Source: an uncultured Clostridia bacterium
Lineage (GTDB): Bacteria; Bacillota; Clostridia; Christensenellales; Borkfalkiaceae
Direction: 5' to 3'
DNA: 13,067 bases
NCBI GenBank assembly: GCA_934247855.1
Contig: CAKQKA010000047.1
Coordinates: 1 to 13,067 of the forward strand
The notes beneath the pieces were generated by a model. It saw only the letters and a list, made by a program, of their open reading frames with translations. It made no database searches and was not told the origin of the DNA. This document shows positions 6,209 to 13,067 of the stretch, piece after piece (the stretch's first letter is position 1; each line of letters opens with the position of its first letter). Made by a program: the position numbers and the translations under genes.

Positions 6209-7972
6209 TTATTGTCTTGACTGAATTTCGGCGGTGATCTTTGCGATAAACTCGTCCAAAGTCATGGTTTCGGTTTGCGCGGTATCGCGGTTACGGATAG
6301 ATACAGTGCCGTTCTCGGCTTCCTGCTGACCGATGATTACCATATAAGGCACACGACCTACGACCTGCGCTTCTCTTATCATATAGCCGATCTTTTCGTT
6401 TCTGTCGTCAAGTTCGCATCTTACTTTGGCATTGCGCAACGCTTCATATACTTTCTGACCATACTCGGTGTATTTTTCGGAAACGAGGAGCACTTTCGCC
6501 TGCGTAGGAGCAAGCCATACGGGGAATTTACCCGCAAAATGCTCGGTAAGTATACCGATAAATCTTTCGATAGAACCGAAGCAAACCCTGTGAATCATGA
6601 TAGGTCTTTGCTTATCACCCTTTTCGTCAACGTATTCGAGACCGAAATTGAGCGGCATCTGGAAGTCAAGCTGAATAGTACCGCACTGCCATGTTCTGCC
6701 GAGCGAGTCTTCCAGATGGAAGTCGATCTTCGGACCGTAGAACGCGCCATCGCCCTCGTTGATTATATACGGAAGATTTAATTTTTCAAGTGCGGTCTTA
6801 AGACCGTTCGTAGCTGCTTCCCAATCTTCGTCGCTGCCCATGCTGTCGGCAGGACGGGTGGACAACTCTACAAAATACTTGAATCCGAATTTGGTGTAAA
6901 CCTCGTTGATAAGGTGAACTACGCCGATGATTTCGTCGGTAATCTGCTCTCTGCGCATAAAGATGTGCGCATCGTCCTGCGTAAAGCAACGAACACGGAA
7001 CAGCCCGTGGAGCGCACCTTTCAGCTCGTGGCGGTGGACAAGACCGAGTTCGCCCACGCGAAGCGGCAATTCACGATAACTGTGCGGTCTGGACGCGTAA
7101 ACCATAACGCCGCCCGGGCAGTTCATAGGTTTAATGCAGTAAGTATCTCCGTCTATAATGGTGGAGTACATATTATCCTTATAGTGATCCCAGTGTCCGC
7201 TCGTTTCCCACAGGTGGCGGTTCATGATAAGCGGAGTCGATACCTCTACATAGTTTTCTCTCGCGTGGATATCTCTCCAATAATCGATGAGCGCGTTTTT
7301 GAGTGCCATGCCCTTAGGCAAAAAGAACGGGAAACCCGGAGCTTCTTCGCTCATCATAAACAAGCCCATTTCCTTGCCGATCTTTCTGTGATCTCTCTTT
7401 TCGGCTTCGGCTAAAAGCACAAGATAATCGTCGAGTTCCTTTTGCGTTCTGAACGCAATGCCGTTGATACGGGTAAGCATGGTGTTGTTCTTGTCGTTTT
7501 TCCAGTACGCACCCGACTGCCCCGTTATTTTGAACGCCTTCAACGCTTTTGTATAGCAAAGGTGAGGACCGACGCACATATCCACATACTCGCCCTGAGT
7601 ATAAAAACTAATTTTTGCGTCCTCGGGAAGTTCGCCGATATGTTCGACTTTGTATTTTTCGCCACGGCTTTCCATAAGCGCGATAGCCTCTTCACGAGGA
7701 AGAATCGACGGCTTGATCGGTAAGTTTTCCTTGACGATTTTTCTCATTTCGTCCTCGATTTTTTGCAAATCTTCATCGGAAAGTTTGGTTTCGCCAAGGT
7801 CTACGTCGTAATAAAAACCCTTTTCGGTTGCGGGACCATAAGCAAAATCGGCTTGCGGATACAAACGCTTAATAGCCTGCGCCATTACGTGCGCCGCGGT
7901 ATGTCTTATAACGTGTAACTCTTCTTCGGGCGAGCACTCCGCCACCGTTCCGTCATTGTAAATTACTTTCAT
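6209..7972 (-). CDS. thrS: Threonyl-tRNA synthetase lacking the TGS domain
   Basis: 587 residues. It charges tRNA-Thr with threonine using ATP. The editing domain shows H24-x-x-x-H28 and C133-x-x-x-H137, the zinc-like quartet used to clear mischarged serine. The class II core carries the catalytic zinc ligands C285, H336 and H461, motif 2 at R314-H-E, and motif 3 with R470. The C-terminal ~100 residues form the anticodon-binding domain. Bacterial ThrRS is normally about 640 residues with an N-terminal TGS domain. Here the first editing histidine falls at residue 24 instead of near 73, so the TGS domain is absent. The AAGGAG site 10 nt before the ATG shows that this is the true start, not a miscalled one. 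Expression is controlled by the T-box leader at 8172-8437. Confidence 0.97.
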   Translation of the reverse strand: MKVIYNDGTVAECSPEEELHVIRHTAAHVMAQAIKRLYPQADFAYGPATEKGFYYDVDLGETKLSDEDLQKIEDEMRKIVKENLPIKPSILPREEAIALMESRGEKYKVEHIGELPEDAKISFYTQGEYVDMCVGPHLCYTKALKAFKITGQSGAYWKNDKNNTMLTRINGIAFRTQKELDDYLVLLAEAEKRDHRKIGKEMGLFMMSEEAPGFPFFLPKGMALKNALIDYWRDIHARENYVEVSTPLIMNRHLWETSGHWDHYKDNMYSTIIDGDTYCIKPMNCPGGVMVYASRPHSYRELPLRVGELGLVHRHELKGALHGLFRVRCFTQDDAHIFMRREQITDEIIGVVHLINEVYTKFGFKYFVELSTRPADSMGSDEDWEAATNGLKTALEKLNLPYIINEGDGAFYGPKIDFHLEDSLGRTWQCGTIQLDFQMPLNFGLEYVDEKGDKQRPIMIHRVCFGSIERFIGILTEHFAGKFPVWLAPTQAKVLLVSEKYTEYGQKVYEALRNAKVRCELDDRNEKIGYMIREAQVVGRVPYMVIIGQQEAENGTVSIRNRDTAQTETMTLDEFIAKITAEIQSRQ

Positions 7973-8035
7973 TTTATAAAAACTCCTTTTTTGATGATAT
8001 ATGTTTTCGATGTTTAAACAATTATACTTTTGAGC

Positions 8036-8110
8036 TTTATGCGCCGAACAAATTTTGTGTTTTATGCGCCCGGCAAGTTTTGCGTATTACACTTCGGGCA
8101 AGTTTTGCGT
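8036..8110 (-). repeat. Three imperfect 25-bp tandem repeats in the thrS leader
   Basis: Units at 8036-8060, 8061-8085 and 8086-8110. The second and third share CGGCAAGTTTTGCGT or GGGCAAGTTTTGCGT. The first and second share TTTATGCGCC. They lie in the untranslated stretch between the T-box terminator and the thrS start, so they are transcribed only when the T-box reads through. Function unknown. Confidence 0.7.
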
Positions 8111-8171
8111 TTTACTGCCATACGCGAAAAAATTGCGGTGTTTTTGCAAAGTTCGTTTTATTTATCGATAC

Positions 8172-8437
8172 AAAAAAACACCCTTGACGATACAGCATAA
8201 AGCCATACTGTCAAGGGTGCATAAATTCTTTGCACGGTTCCACCTTGATTTTTCACTCGGGTTTATTAAACCCACCCTTTAACGCAGGAATACGGCAACG
8301 CTTACTGCGCCGCAAAATCGGCAGCGGTTCGGCATTACGGCTCGGGAGTGGTTTTCGCTTACGGCTACGCATAAGAAACTCACAGCAAATCGTTTCTCTC
8401 TCTGAATGCGGACGCGGTAGTTACTCTCTCCGTCAAC
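8172..8437 (-). promoter_or_regulatory. T-box riboswitch for thrS (ACC specifier)
   Basis: A leader that binds uncharged tRNA-Thr and lets transcription continue into thrS. Stem I starts near 8437 (GACGGAG) with the S-turn GAGAGTA. The opposite strand carries AAAACCACTCCCG, which places the specifier ACC (Thr) at 8352-8350. The conserved T-box sequence AAGGTGGAACCGTGC is at 8246-8232, where TGGA can pair with the tRNA 3' end. The terminator stem (8219-8210 with 8188-8179, GTG/CAC-closed) is perfect for ten base pairs and is followed by seven T's (8178-8172). A tRNA carrying threonine cannot pair with the T-box loop, so the terminator forms. Confidence 0.95.
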
Positions 8438-8457
8438 GCTTTTGTTATTCTTGCTTA

Positions 8458-8486
8458 TTTTTACCACAAAAAATACTTTTTGTCAA
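8458..8486 (-). promoter_or_regulatory. Promoter of the thrS T-box transcript
   Basis: TTGACA (8486-8481) and TAAAAA (8463-8458) with a 17-bp spacer on the minus strand, about 20 bp before the T-box stem I. Confidence 0.7.
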
Positions 8487-8837
8487 CGATTTACGGCAGC
8501 TTAACGCCTATTTTTATTTTTGTTTACATATCCGCCGCAAAAAAGCCGTAAAGCCGCCGCAAAATCGCCATATTTTCGGCATATTTCGATGACGTTACGG
8601 TTTCGTTTCGCCTTTCGGACAAATAAAAATGAACCGATTTATAAAATTAATACGTACATTTAGTGTCTGTGTGTAGTTTTTTCATAAAATCGGAATAAAC
8701 CGTTTCCCAACTTTCCCATATCGAAATACAATATACGCTTAGTCTTTTGTTTACATTCGAGTAGATTTCGCGAGGTATTTCTTGCCAAATGTAAACAAAT
8801 CACCCGACTAAACACAAAAAATCAATATGCAGCACGC
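8487..8837. other. Intergenic stretch between guaA terminator and thrS promoter
   Basis: No reading frame here has a ribosome binding site or protein-like composition. It holds a long-range inverted repeat. TTTGTTTACATT (8746-8757) matches AATGTAAACAAA (8788-8799), with an outer TTAGTC (8739-8744) and GACTAA (8806-8811). A third TTTTGTTTACAT lies at 8518-8529, just upstream of the thrS promoter. A direct repeat CCGCCGCAAAA recurs in the 8531-8563 stretch. Nothing else is recognised. Confidence 0.6.
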
Positions 8838-8874
8838 AAAAAAAGAGCTAACCGAAATAAAATCGGTTAACCCT
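8838..8874 (-). terminator. Terminator of guaA
   Basis: On the minus strand TAACCGA (8869-8863) pairs with TCGGTTA (8855-8849). The stem extends by wobble and GC pairs to about 11 bp and is followed by TTTTTTT. It lies about 70 bp past the guaA stop. Confidence 0.8.
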
Positions 8875-8942
8875 TATTATTTACTTTTTTAATAATTTTA
8901 GCTCATAAACGGCAGGATAAAAACCGCTTAAAACACGATATT

Positions 8943-10475
8943 TTACTCCCACTCGATAGTTGCGGGGGGTTTGCCCGTGATATCGTAAACAACGCGGTTG
9001 ATGCCCTTTACCTCGTTTACGATACGCGACGAAACGGTCGCAAGAACGTCGTAAGGAATTTTTGCCCAGTCGGCGGTCATTCCGTCCACACTGGTTACGG
9101 CGCGCAATGCGAGCGTGTAATCGTAAGTACGTTCGTCGCCCATAACGCCGACGGAACGCATGCCCGTAAGCACGGCAAAATATTGCCATATTTCTTTATC
9201 AAGCCCCGCATTTGCGATCTCCTCACGGAAAATAGCGTCGGCATCCTGCAAAATAGCGACTTTCTTTTTGGTTATAGAACCGATAATTCTGATAGCCAGA
9301 CCGGGTCCGGGGAACGGCTGACGATTTACTATGTTTGCCGGCAAGCCGAGCGATAAACCGAGTTCCCTTACCTCGTCCTTGAACAGACTTCTGAGCGGTT
9401 CGATTATCTCTTTAAAATCGACAACCGACGGAAGCCCTCCCACGTTGTGGTGGCTTTTTATAACCGCGCTGTTGCCAAGCCCGCTTTCGATAACGTCGGG
9501 GTAAATCGTACCCTGAACAAGAAAGTCCACCTTGCCGATGAGTTTCGCCTGCTCGCTGAAAACGTCGATAAACGTTTTGCCTATAATTTTTCTCTTTTTT
9601 TCGGGCTCCTTTACGCCTTTAAGCCTGCCGAGGAATAATTTACCCGCGTCCACCTTAATAAGGTTCATTCCGCGCTCTTCCTTGAACACGCGCATAACCT
9701 GATTTGCCTCGTCTTTTCTAAGCAAACCGTGATCGACAAAAATGCAGGTAAGATTGTTGCCTACCGCTTTATGAATAATGGTTGCGGCAACCGCGCTGTC
9801 GACTCCGCCGCTCATCGCGCAGAGCACCTTGCCGTCGCCCACTTTCTTTCTTATAGCCTCGATCTGTTCAGCCGCGAAATCGCTCATTTTCCAATCGCCT
9901 GCCGCTCCGCAAACCTTGAACAGGAAGTTGGCGAGTATTTTGTTGCCGTCGACGGTATGCACCACCTCCGGGTGAAACTGAACGGCGTAAAATTTGCGTT
10001 CTTCGTTGGCGTAAGCGGCAATCGCGCACGTTTCGGTGGAAGCGATCACCTTAAAACCGTCGGGTAAAGCATTTACCTGATCGGTATGGCTCATCCAGCA
10101 AACGTTTTTCTTACTTAAACCGTCAAACAACAAATTGTCGGTATACTTTATATCGCTTTTGCCGTATTCGCGTTTTTGAGCATGCTCCACGCCGCCGCCG
10201 AGCATATGCGCCATAAGCTGCATTCCGTAACAAATGCCGAGCACCGGAACGCCCAAATTGAATATTTCGGGATCGACCTTAGGCGAGTTCTCCGCAAAAA
10301 CGCTGGACGGTCCGCCCGTGAAAATAATTCCGATAGGATTTTTAGCCTTTATTTTTTCAATCGTCGTGGTAGACGGAAGCAATTCCGCATACACATTTAG
10401 GTTTCTTACTCGTCTTACTATCAACTGATTGTATTGCCCGCCGAAATCTATGACTAGCACTGTTTGTCTGTCCAT
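8943..10475 (-). CDS. guaA: GMP synthase (glutamine-hydrolysing)
   Basis: 510 residues, full length. It converts XMP to GMP using ATP and glutamine, the last step of guanine nucleotide synthesis in the cytosol. The N-terminal class I glutamine amidotransferase domain (1 to about 190) has the catalytic triad C82 (GICYGMQ), H168 and E170 (FHPE). The ATP pyrophosphatase domain follows with the PP-loop SGGVDS (222-227). The C-terminal dimerisation domain has the conserved RQPFPGPGL and ends in IEWE, as in family members. AGGAGAG five bases before the ATG sets the start. The gene has its own promoter at 10513-10542 and terminator at 8838-8874, so it is probably transcribed alone. I see no purine riboswitch in the short leader. 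Confidence 0.98.
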   Translation of the reverse strand: MDRQTVLVIDFGGQYNQLIVRRVRNLNVYAELLPSTTTIEKIKAKNPIGIIFTGGPSSVFAENSPKVDPEIFNLGVPVLGICYGMQLMAHMLGGGVEHAQKREYGKSDIKYTDNLLFDGLSKKNVCWMSHTDQVNALPDGFKVIASTETCAIAAYANEERKFYAVQFHPEVVHTVDGNKILANFLFKVCGAAGDWKMSDFAAEQIEAIRKKVGDGKVLCAMSGGVDSAVAATIIHKAVGNNLTCIFVDHGLLRKDEANQVMRVFKEERGMNLIKVDAGKLFLGRLKGVKEPEKKRKIIGKTFIDVFSEQAKLIGKVDFLVQGTIYPDVIESGLGNSAVIKSHHNVGGLPSVVDFKEIIEPLRSLFKDEVRELGLSLGLPANIVNRQPFPGPGLAIRIIGSITKKKVAILQDADAIFREEIANAGLDKEIWQYFAVLTGMRSVGVMGDERTYDYTLALRAVTSVDGMTADWAKIPYDVLATVSSRIVNEVKGINRVVYDITGKPPATIEWE

Positions 10476-10512
10476 TTTCTCTCCTGTGTCGGTTGATAAA
10501 TTTTATACTTAA

Positions 10513-10542
10513 ATTATATATCAAAGGGCGATAATAAGTCAA
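10513..10542 (-). promoter_or_regulatory. Promoter of guaA
   Basis: TTGACT (10542-10537), an 18-bp spacer and TATAAT (10518-10513) on the minus strand. This leaves a leader of about 30 nt before the guaA ATG. Confidence 0.75.
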
Positions 10543-10610
10543 TTCAAAAGCATAACGCAATCGATAAATAACCGCAAACATTTTATATGCGATAAAATAT
10601 CAAAAATATG

Positions 10611-10627
10611 CGATAATCGACCTATAG
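10611..10627 (-). repeat. Dispersed motif CTATAGGTCGATTATCG, copy 2
   Basis: An exact 17-bp match, on the minus strand, to the plus-strand copy at 4181-4197. It starts 10 bp past the stop of the phosphatase gene and lies in the same orientation as that gene. Confidence 0.55.
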
Positions 10628-10636
10628 CCCGATTTT

Positions 10637-11083
10637 TCAATTTTTTATACTTTCTAAAAGAGCGTTGCAGCCGCTTTCTATCTGACTATATGTCAAAGAA
10701 AAATTACCCGTGTACCAAGGGTCTGCTATATCGCCGTCGCTACCCAGACATGACAGCAATTTTACGATCTTGTTCGCACTGTCGCCGCCGAAAATGCGCT
10801 TTGCCGAACGCACGTTGTTTTCGTCCATGCAAATGAATAAATCGGCGTTATCGTAATCGCTTTTTTTAAGTTGCTCGGCGTATTTTCCGTCGCTTGTTAT
10901 TCCGTGTTTCAACAATTCTCTTTTCGCGGGCGGGTAAACTGGATTACCCTCTTCTTCGTTGCTCGTCGCGCGCGAACATACCTCTATGCCCGTTATTCCG
11001 CGTTTTTTCATCATATCTTTAAGCACGAACTCCGCCATAGGGCTTCGGCAAATATTGCCGAGACATACAAATACTATTTTCAT
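10637..11083 (-). CDS. Low-molecular-weight protein-tyrosine phosphatase
   Basis: 148 residues, the usual family length. The active-site loop is at the N-terminus: CLGNICRS with nucleophile C7 and R13. The general acid is D121 in DPWYTG. This class removes phosphate from tyrosine or from phospho-arginine (as YwlE does) in the cytosol, and some members counter tyrosine kinases of capsule synthesis. No kinase lies nearby, so the substrate is open. GGGTGA before the ATG marks the start. The gene follows trmO by 63 bp on the same strand and is probably cotranscribed with it. No clear terminator is seen after the stop. Confidence 0.93.
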   Translation of the reverse strand: MKIVFVCLGNICRSPMAEFVLKDMMKKRGITGIEVCSRATSNEEEGNPVYPPAKRELLKHGITSDGKYAEQLKKSDYDNADLFICMDENNVRSAKRIFGGDSANKIVKLLSCLGSDGDIADPWYTGNFSLTYSQIESGCNALLESIKN

Positions 11084-11146
11084 TTTTCACCCGTAAAAAA
11101 GTAAAATGCGCAATCGCGCTGCAATCGCAGAAAAACCCTGCCTCAC

Positions 11147-11821
11147 TCACTTATTAACCGCTTTGACGGAGCAAATTTCAGCCACCCCGTCCGAAACGGT
11201 AAACCCGATATCGTAATCGCCGTAACGCATAGTATAACTTTCGCCGTCGTCTTTATATGCGGGGCGAGGATCTTCGGCAACGCAACCGATTATTTCTTGT
11301 TTTTCTCTTTCGCCGATACTGCCTAAAAGGTTTTTAGCGTCTTGCACCTCAAGCCTGTAATCGACGTAACCCGAGGAAAAACCGCCCGTCGCATCGGTAT
11401 GACAATCGCAATACGGCAAATATGGTTTTATGTCGTATACGGGCGTTCCGTCAAGAATGTCCGCACCCTCGACGATTAAAAACGTGCCGTCGGCGTCGTT
11501 TTTATCTATGCCCGCAAGTTTTACCGACGAAAGCCCTATATTATTGGGACGAAACGGCGAACGAGTGGCAAAAACGCCCATACGCTCGTTACCGCCAAGC
11601 CGCGGCGGGCGCACCGTCGGCGACCATTCGCCGCTTCTGTGAGCAAGCGAAAAATCGAAAAGTATCCACAAATGCGAGTACCCGTCGATCCCCCGCAAAC
11701 TTTGCGGATCGCGATATTTCGGCTCGAAAACAATACGTGAAAGAGTGCCTACCCTGCCGCTTTGCCGCGGAATACCGAATTTTTCTTTGAAATTGTTATG
11801 TATTCTTGCAATATATTCCAT
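11147..11821 (-). CDS. trmO: tRNA (t6A37) N6-methyltransferase TrmO (YaeB/TsaA family)
   Basis: 224 residues from the ATG at 11821. This start gives MEYIARIHNNFKEKFGIPRQ, which matches the family's N-terminus. An in-frame ATG 57 bp further upstream falls inside the gap terminator and is rejected. TrmO uses S-adenosylmethionine to methylate the N6 of t6A37 in threonine tRNAs. Family landmarks are FGIPRQSG, the L-WILFDF segment, MGVFATRSPFRPN-IGLS, VEGADILDGTPVYDIKPY-PYCD and the C-terminal EDPRPAY. No good Shine-Dalgarno site precedes the ATG, so translation may be weak or depend on another feature. It lies between gap and the phosphatase gene, all on the minus strand. Confidence 0.93.
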   Translation of the reverse strand: MEYIARIHNNFKEKFGIPRQSGRVGTLSRIVFEPKYRDPQSLRGIDGYSHLWILFDFSLAHRSGEWSPTVRPPRLGGNERMGVFATRSPFRPNNIGLSSVKLAGIDKNDADGTFLIVEGADILDGTPVYDIKPYLPYCDCHTDATGGFSSGYVDYRLEVQDAKNLLGSIGEREKQEIIGCVAEDPRPAYKDDGESYTMRYGDYDIGFTVSDGVAEICSVKAVNK

Positions 11822-11865
11822 AATAAGCAAAAGGCGAACGAGAAATAAAACGCTTAAAACACAAT

Positions 11866-11892
11866 AAGGCTGCCGCATATGCGACAGCCCTT
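11866..11892 (-). terminator. Terminator of gap
   Basis: On the minus strand GGGCTGTCGCAT pairs with ATGCGGCAGCCT around 11891-11868, with one mismatch and almost no loop. It is followed by an imperfect T-rich run (TTATTGTGTTTT). Some readthrough into trmO is possible. Confidence 0.6.
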
Positions 11893-11911
11893 TGTTACTT
11901 AATTATACCGA

Positions 11912-12958
11912 TTACTGAAGTTCGGCAAAATACTTAATGGTTCTTACCATCTGGCTGGTGTAAGAATTTTCATTATCATACCAAGAAACAACCTGAACCT
12001 GAGAGTAACCGTTATCCATGTTGGTTACCATGGTCTGTGTTGCGTCAAAGATAGAACCGAAACGGCTGCCTACGATATCGGAAGAAACGATTTCATCCTC
12101 ATTGTAAGCAAAAGATTCGTTAGCAGCAGCCTTCATAGCAGCATTGATGCCTTCAACAGTAGCCTTACCCTTAACAACAGCAACCAGGATGGTGGTAGAA
12201 CCGGTCGGAACCGGAACACGCTGAGCAGAACCGATCAGCTTGCCGTTCAGTTCGGGGATAACCAGGCCGATAGCCTTAGCAGCGCCGGTGGAGTTAGGAA
12301 CGATGTTGATAGCGGCAGCTCTTGCTCTGCGGAGGTCGCCCTTACGATGAGGTCCGTCAAGAACCATCTGGTCGCCGGTATAAGCGTGAACGGTGGTCAT
12401 GATACCGCTCTTGATAGCAGCGAGCTTGTTGAGGTTATAAGCCATAGGAGCGAGGCAGTTCGTGGTGCAGGAAGCAGCGGAAATAATCTTGTCTTCTGCG
12501 GTAAGAACGTTCTGGTTTACGTTGTAAACAATGGTGGGAAGATCGTTTCCTGCAGGAGCGGAAATAACAACCTTTTTAGCGCCCGCTTTGAGGTGAGCTT
12601 CTGCTTTAGCTTTGGACGTATAGAAACCGGTGCATTCGAGAACTACGTCAACTCTATTCTTTTTCCAAGGAATGTTGGTAGCGTCCTTTTCGGCATAGAT
12701 ATTGATCTTCTTGCCGTTAACGATGAGTGCGCCCTTGGGCTGCTTGTCGCCTGCGTCTTCGTATACTTCGTAAGATACCTGATCGGCATATTTGTATCTG
12801 CCCTGTGCGGAATCATACTTTAAAAGATGAGCGAGCATCTTTGCGTCTGTAAGATCGTTGATAGCTACAACTTCGTAGCCCTTAGCATCAAACATTTGTC
12901 TGAAAGCGAGACGTCCGATACGTCCGAATCCGTTGATACCAACTCTGACTTTTGCCAT
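11912..12958 (-). CDS. gap: Glyceraldehyde-3-phosphate dehydrogenase, type I
   Basis: 348 residues. It oxidises glyceraldehyde 3-phosphate to 1,3-bisphosphoglycerate with NAD in glycolysis. The N-terminal Rossmann fold has GFGRIGR (10-16), and D35 in the INDLTD stretch favours NAD over NADP. The catalytic motif SCTTNC puts the nucleophile at C164, and the activating histidine is H191 (HAYTGDQ). The C-terminal WYDNE is conserved. GGAGGA about eight bases before the ATG is the strongest ribosome site in the window. Codon choice looks more biased than in the neighbours, as expected for an abundant enzyme. The usual glycolytic partners (pgk, tpi) are not downstream, as trmO follows instead. They could lie elsewhere in the genome. 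Confidence 0.98.
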   Translation of the reverse strand: MAKVRVGINGFGRIGRLAFRQMFDAKGYEVVAINDLTDAKMLAHLLKYDSAQGRYKYADQVSYEVYEDAGDKQPKGALIVNGKKINIYAEKDATNIPWKKNRVDVVLECTGFYTSKAKAEAHLKAGAKKVVISAPAGNDLPTIVYNVNQNVLTAEDKIISAASCTTNCLAPMAYNLNKLAAIKSGIMTTVHAYTGDQMVLDGPHRKGDLRRARAAAINIVPNSTGAAKAIGLVIPELNGKLIGSAQRVPVPTGSTTILVAVVKGKATVEGINAAMKAAANESFAYNEDEIVSSDIVGSRFGSIFDATQTMVTNMDNGYSQVQVVSWYDNENSYTSQMVRTIKYFAELQ

Positions 12959-13067
12959 TTTTTGTTTCCTCCAAAAAATATAAATAAAAATTTTTATTAC
13001 TGTTTTTTTTTACCGACGATAACGTTTTACCGCCGAAACGATTTGTGCGATAATCCCTCTTTCGATT
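12959..13067. other. Upstream region of gap (partial)
   Basis: It contains the ribosome site and a perfect 16-bp A/T palindrome (AATAAAAATTTTTATT, 12983-12998). The related strings GGCGGTAAAA and GTCGGTAAAA occur further upstream on the minus strand. I cannot place a convincing promoter, and none may be left inside the window. Confidence 0.4.

Noticed and set aside
8055..8592. Plus-strand frames over the thrS leader
   Set aside because: They run antisense to the T-box and tandem repeats and have no ribosome sites or protein-like composition.
10476..10636. Purine riboswitch in front of guaA
   Set aside because: The promoter at 10513-10542 leaves only about 30 nt of leader, too short for a purine or PRPP aptamer.
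11822..11878. N-terminal extension of TrmO with a hydrophobic segment
   Set aside because: The upstream ATG lies in the gap terminator and the added residues do not belong to the family. The start at 11821 fits.

Overview
The window looks like chromosomal DNA from an uncultured low-to-mid G+C Firmicute, most likely in the Clostridia. The reasons are strong purine-rich Shine-Dalgarno sites, consensus SigA promoters, a T-box leader in front of a threonyl-tRNA synthetase gene, and many hairpin-plus-U-tract terminators. No phage, plasmid or CRISPR structure is visible. Only one of the complete genes is on the plus strand (an ABC transporter, 1277-3988); every other gene is on the minus strand.

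Left part (1-4041): the first 17 codons of an unidentified minus-strand gene sit behind a perfect-consensus promoter flanked by GGGTTATA-type repeats. Next come a start-less 78-codon remnant, a small ferritin-like di-iron protein, and, divergently, a 903-residue fused ATPase/permease of the MacB/FtsX type with its own terminator.

Accessory part (about 4042-6208): a 278-bp element with 25-bp inverted ends (23 of 25 matching) and several internal hairpins abuts a small predicted lipoprotein gene and supplies its last codons and stop. Upstream lies a second lipoprotein gene with a probable leucine-rich-like middle and a Listeria-Bacteroides (InlB B/Flg_new) repeat. Before that is a compact promoter-to-terminator unit of about 140 nt containing a seven-G tract and very short overlapping reading frames.

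Housekeeping part (6209-12975): thrS encodes a ThrRS without the TGS domain and is preceded by a complete T-box leader with an ACC (Thr) specifier. guaA has its own promoter. A low-molecular-weight phosphatase gene and trmO lie close together. gap (glycolytic GAPDH) has a strong ribosome binding site. thrS and trmO both act on tRNA-Thr, one charging it and the other methylating t6A37, but they are not in one operon.

The most unusual items are the inverted-repeat element fused to the lipoprotein 3' end, the short G-tract transcription unit, a 17-bp motif repeated downstream of gene ends, and a 25-bp tandem repeat in the thrS leader. None is a clear new defence or biosynthetic system.
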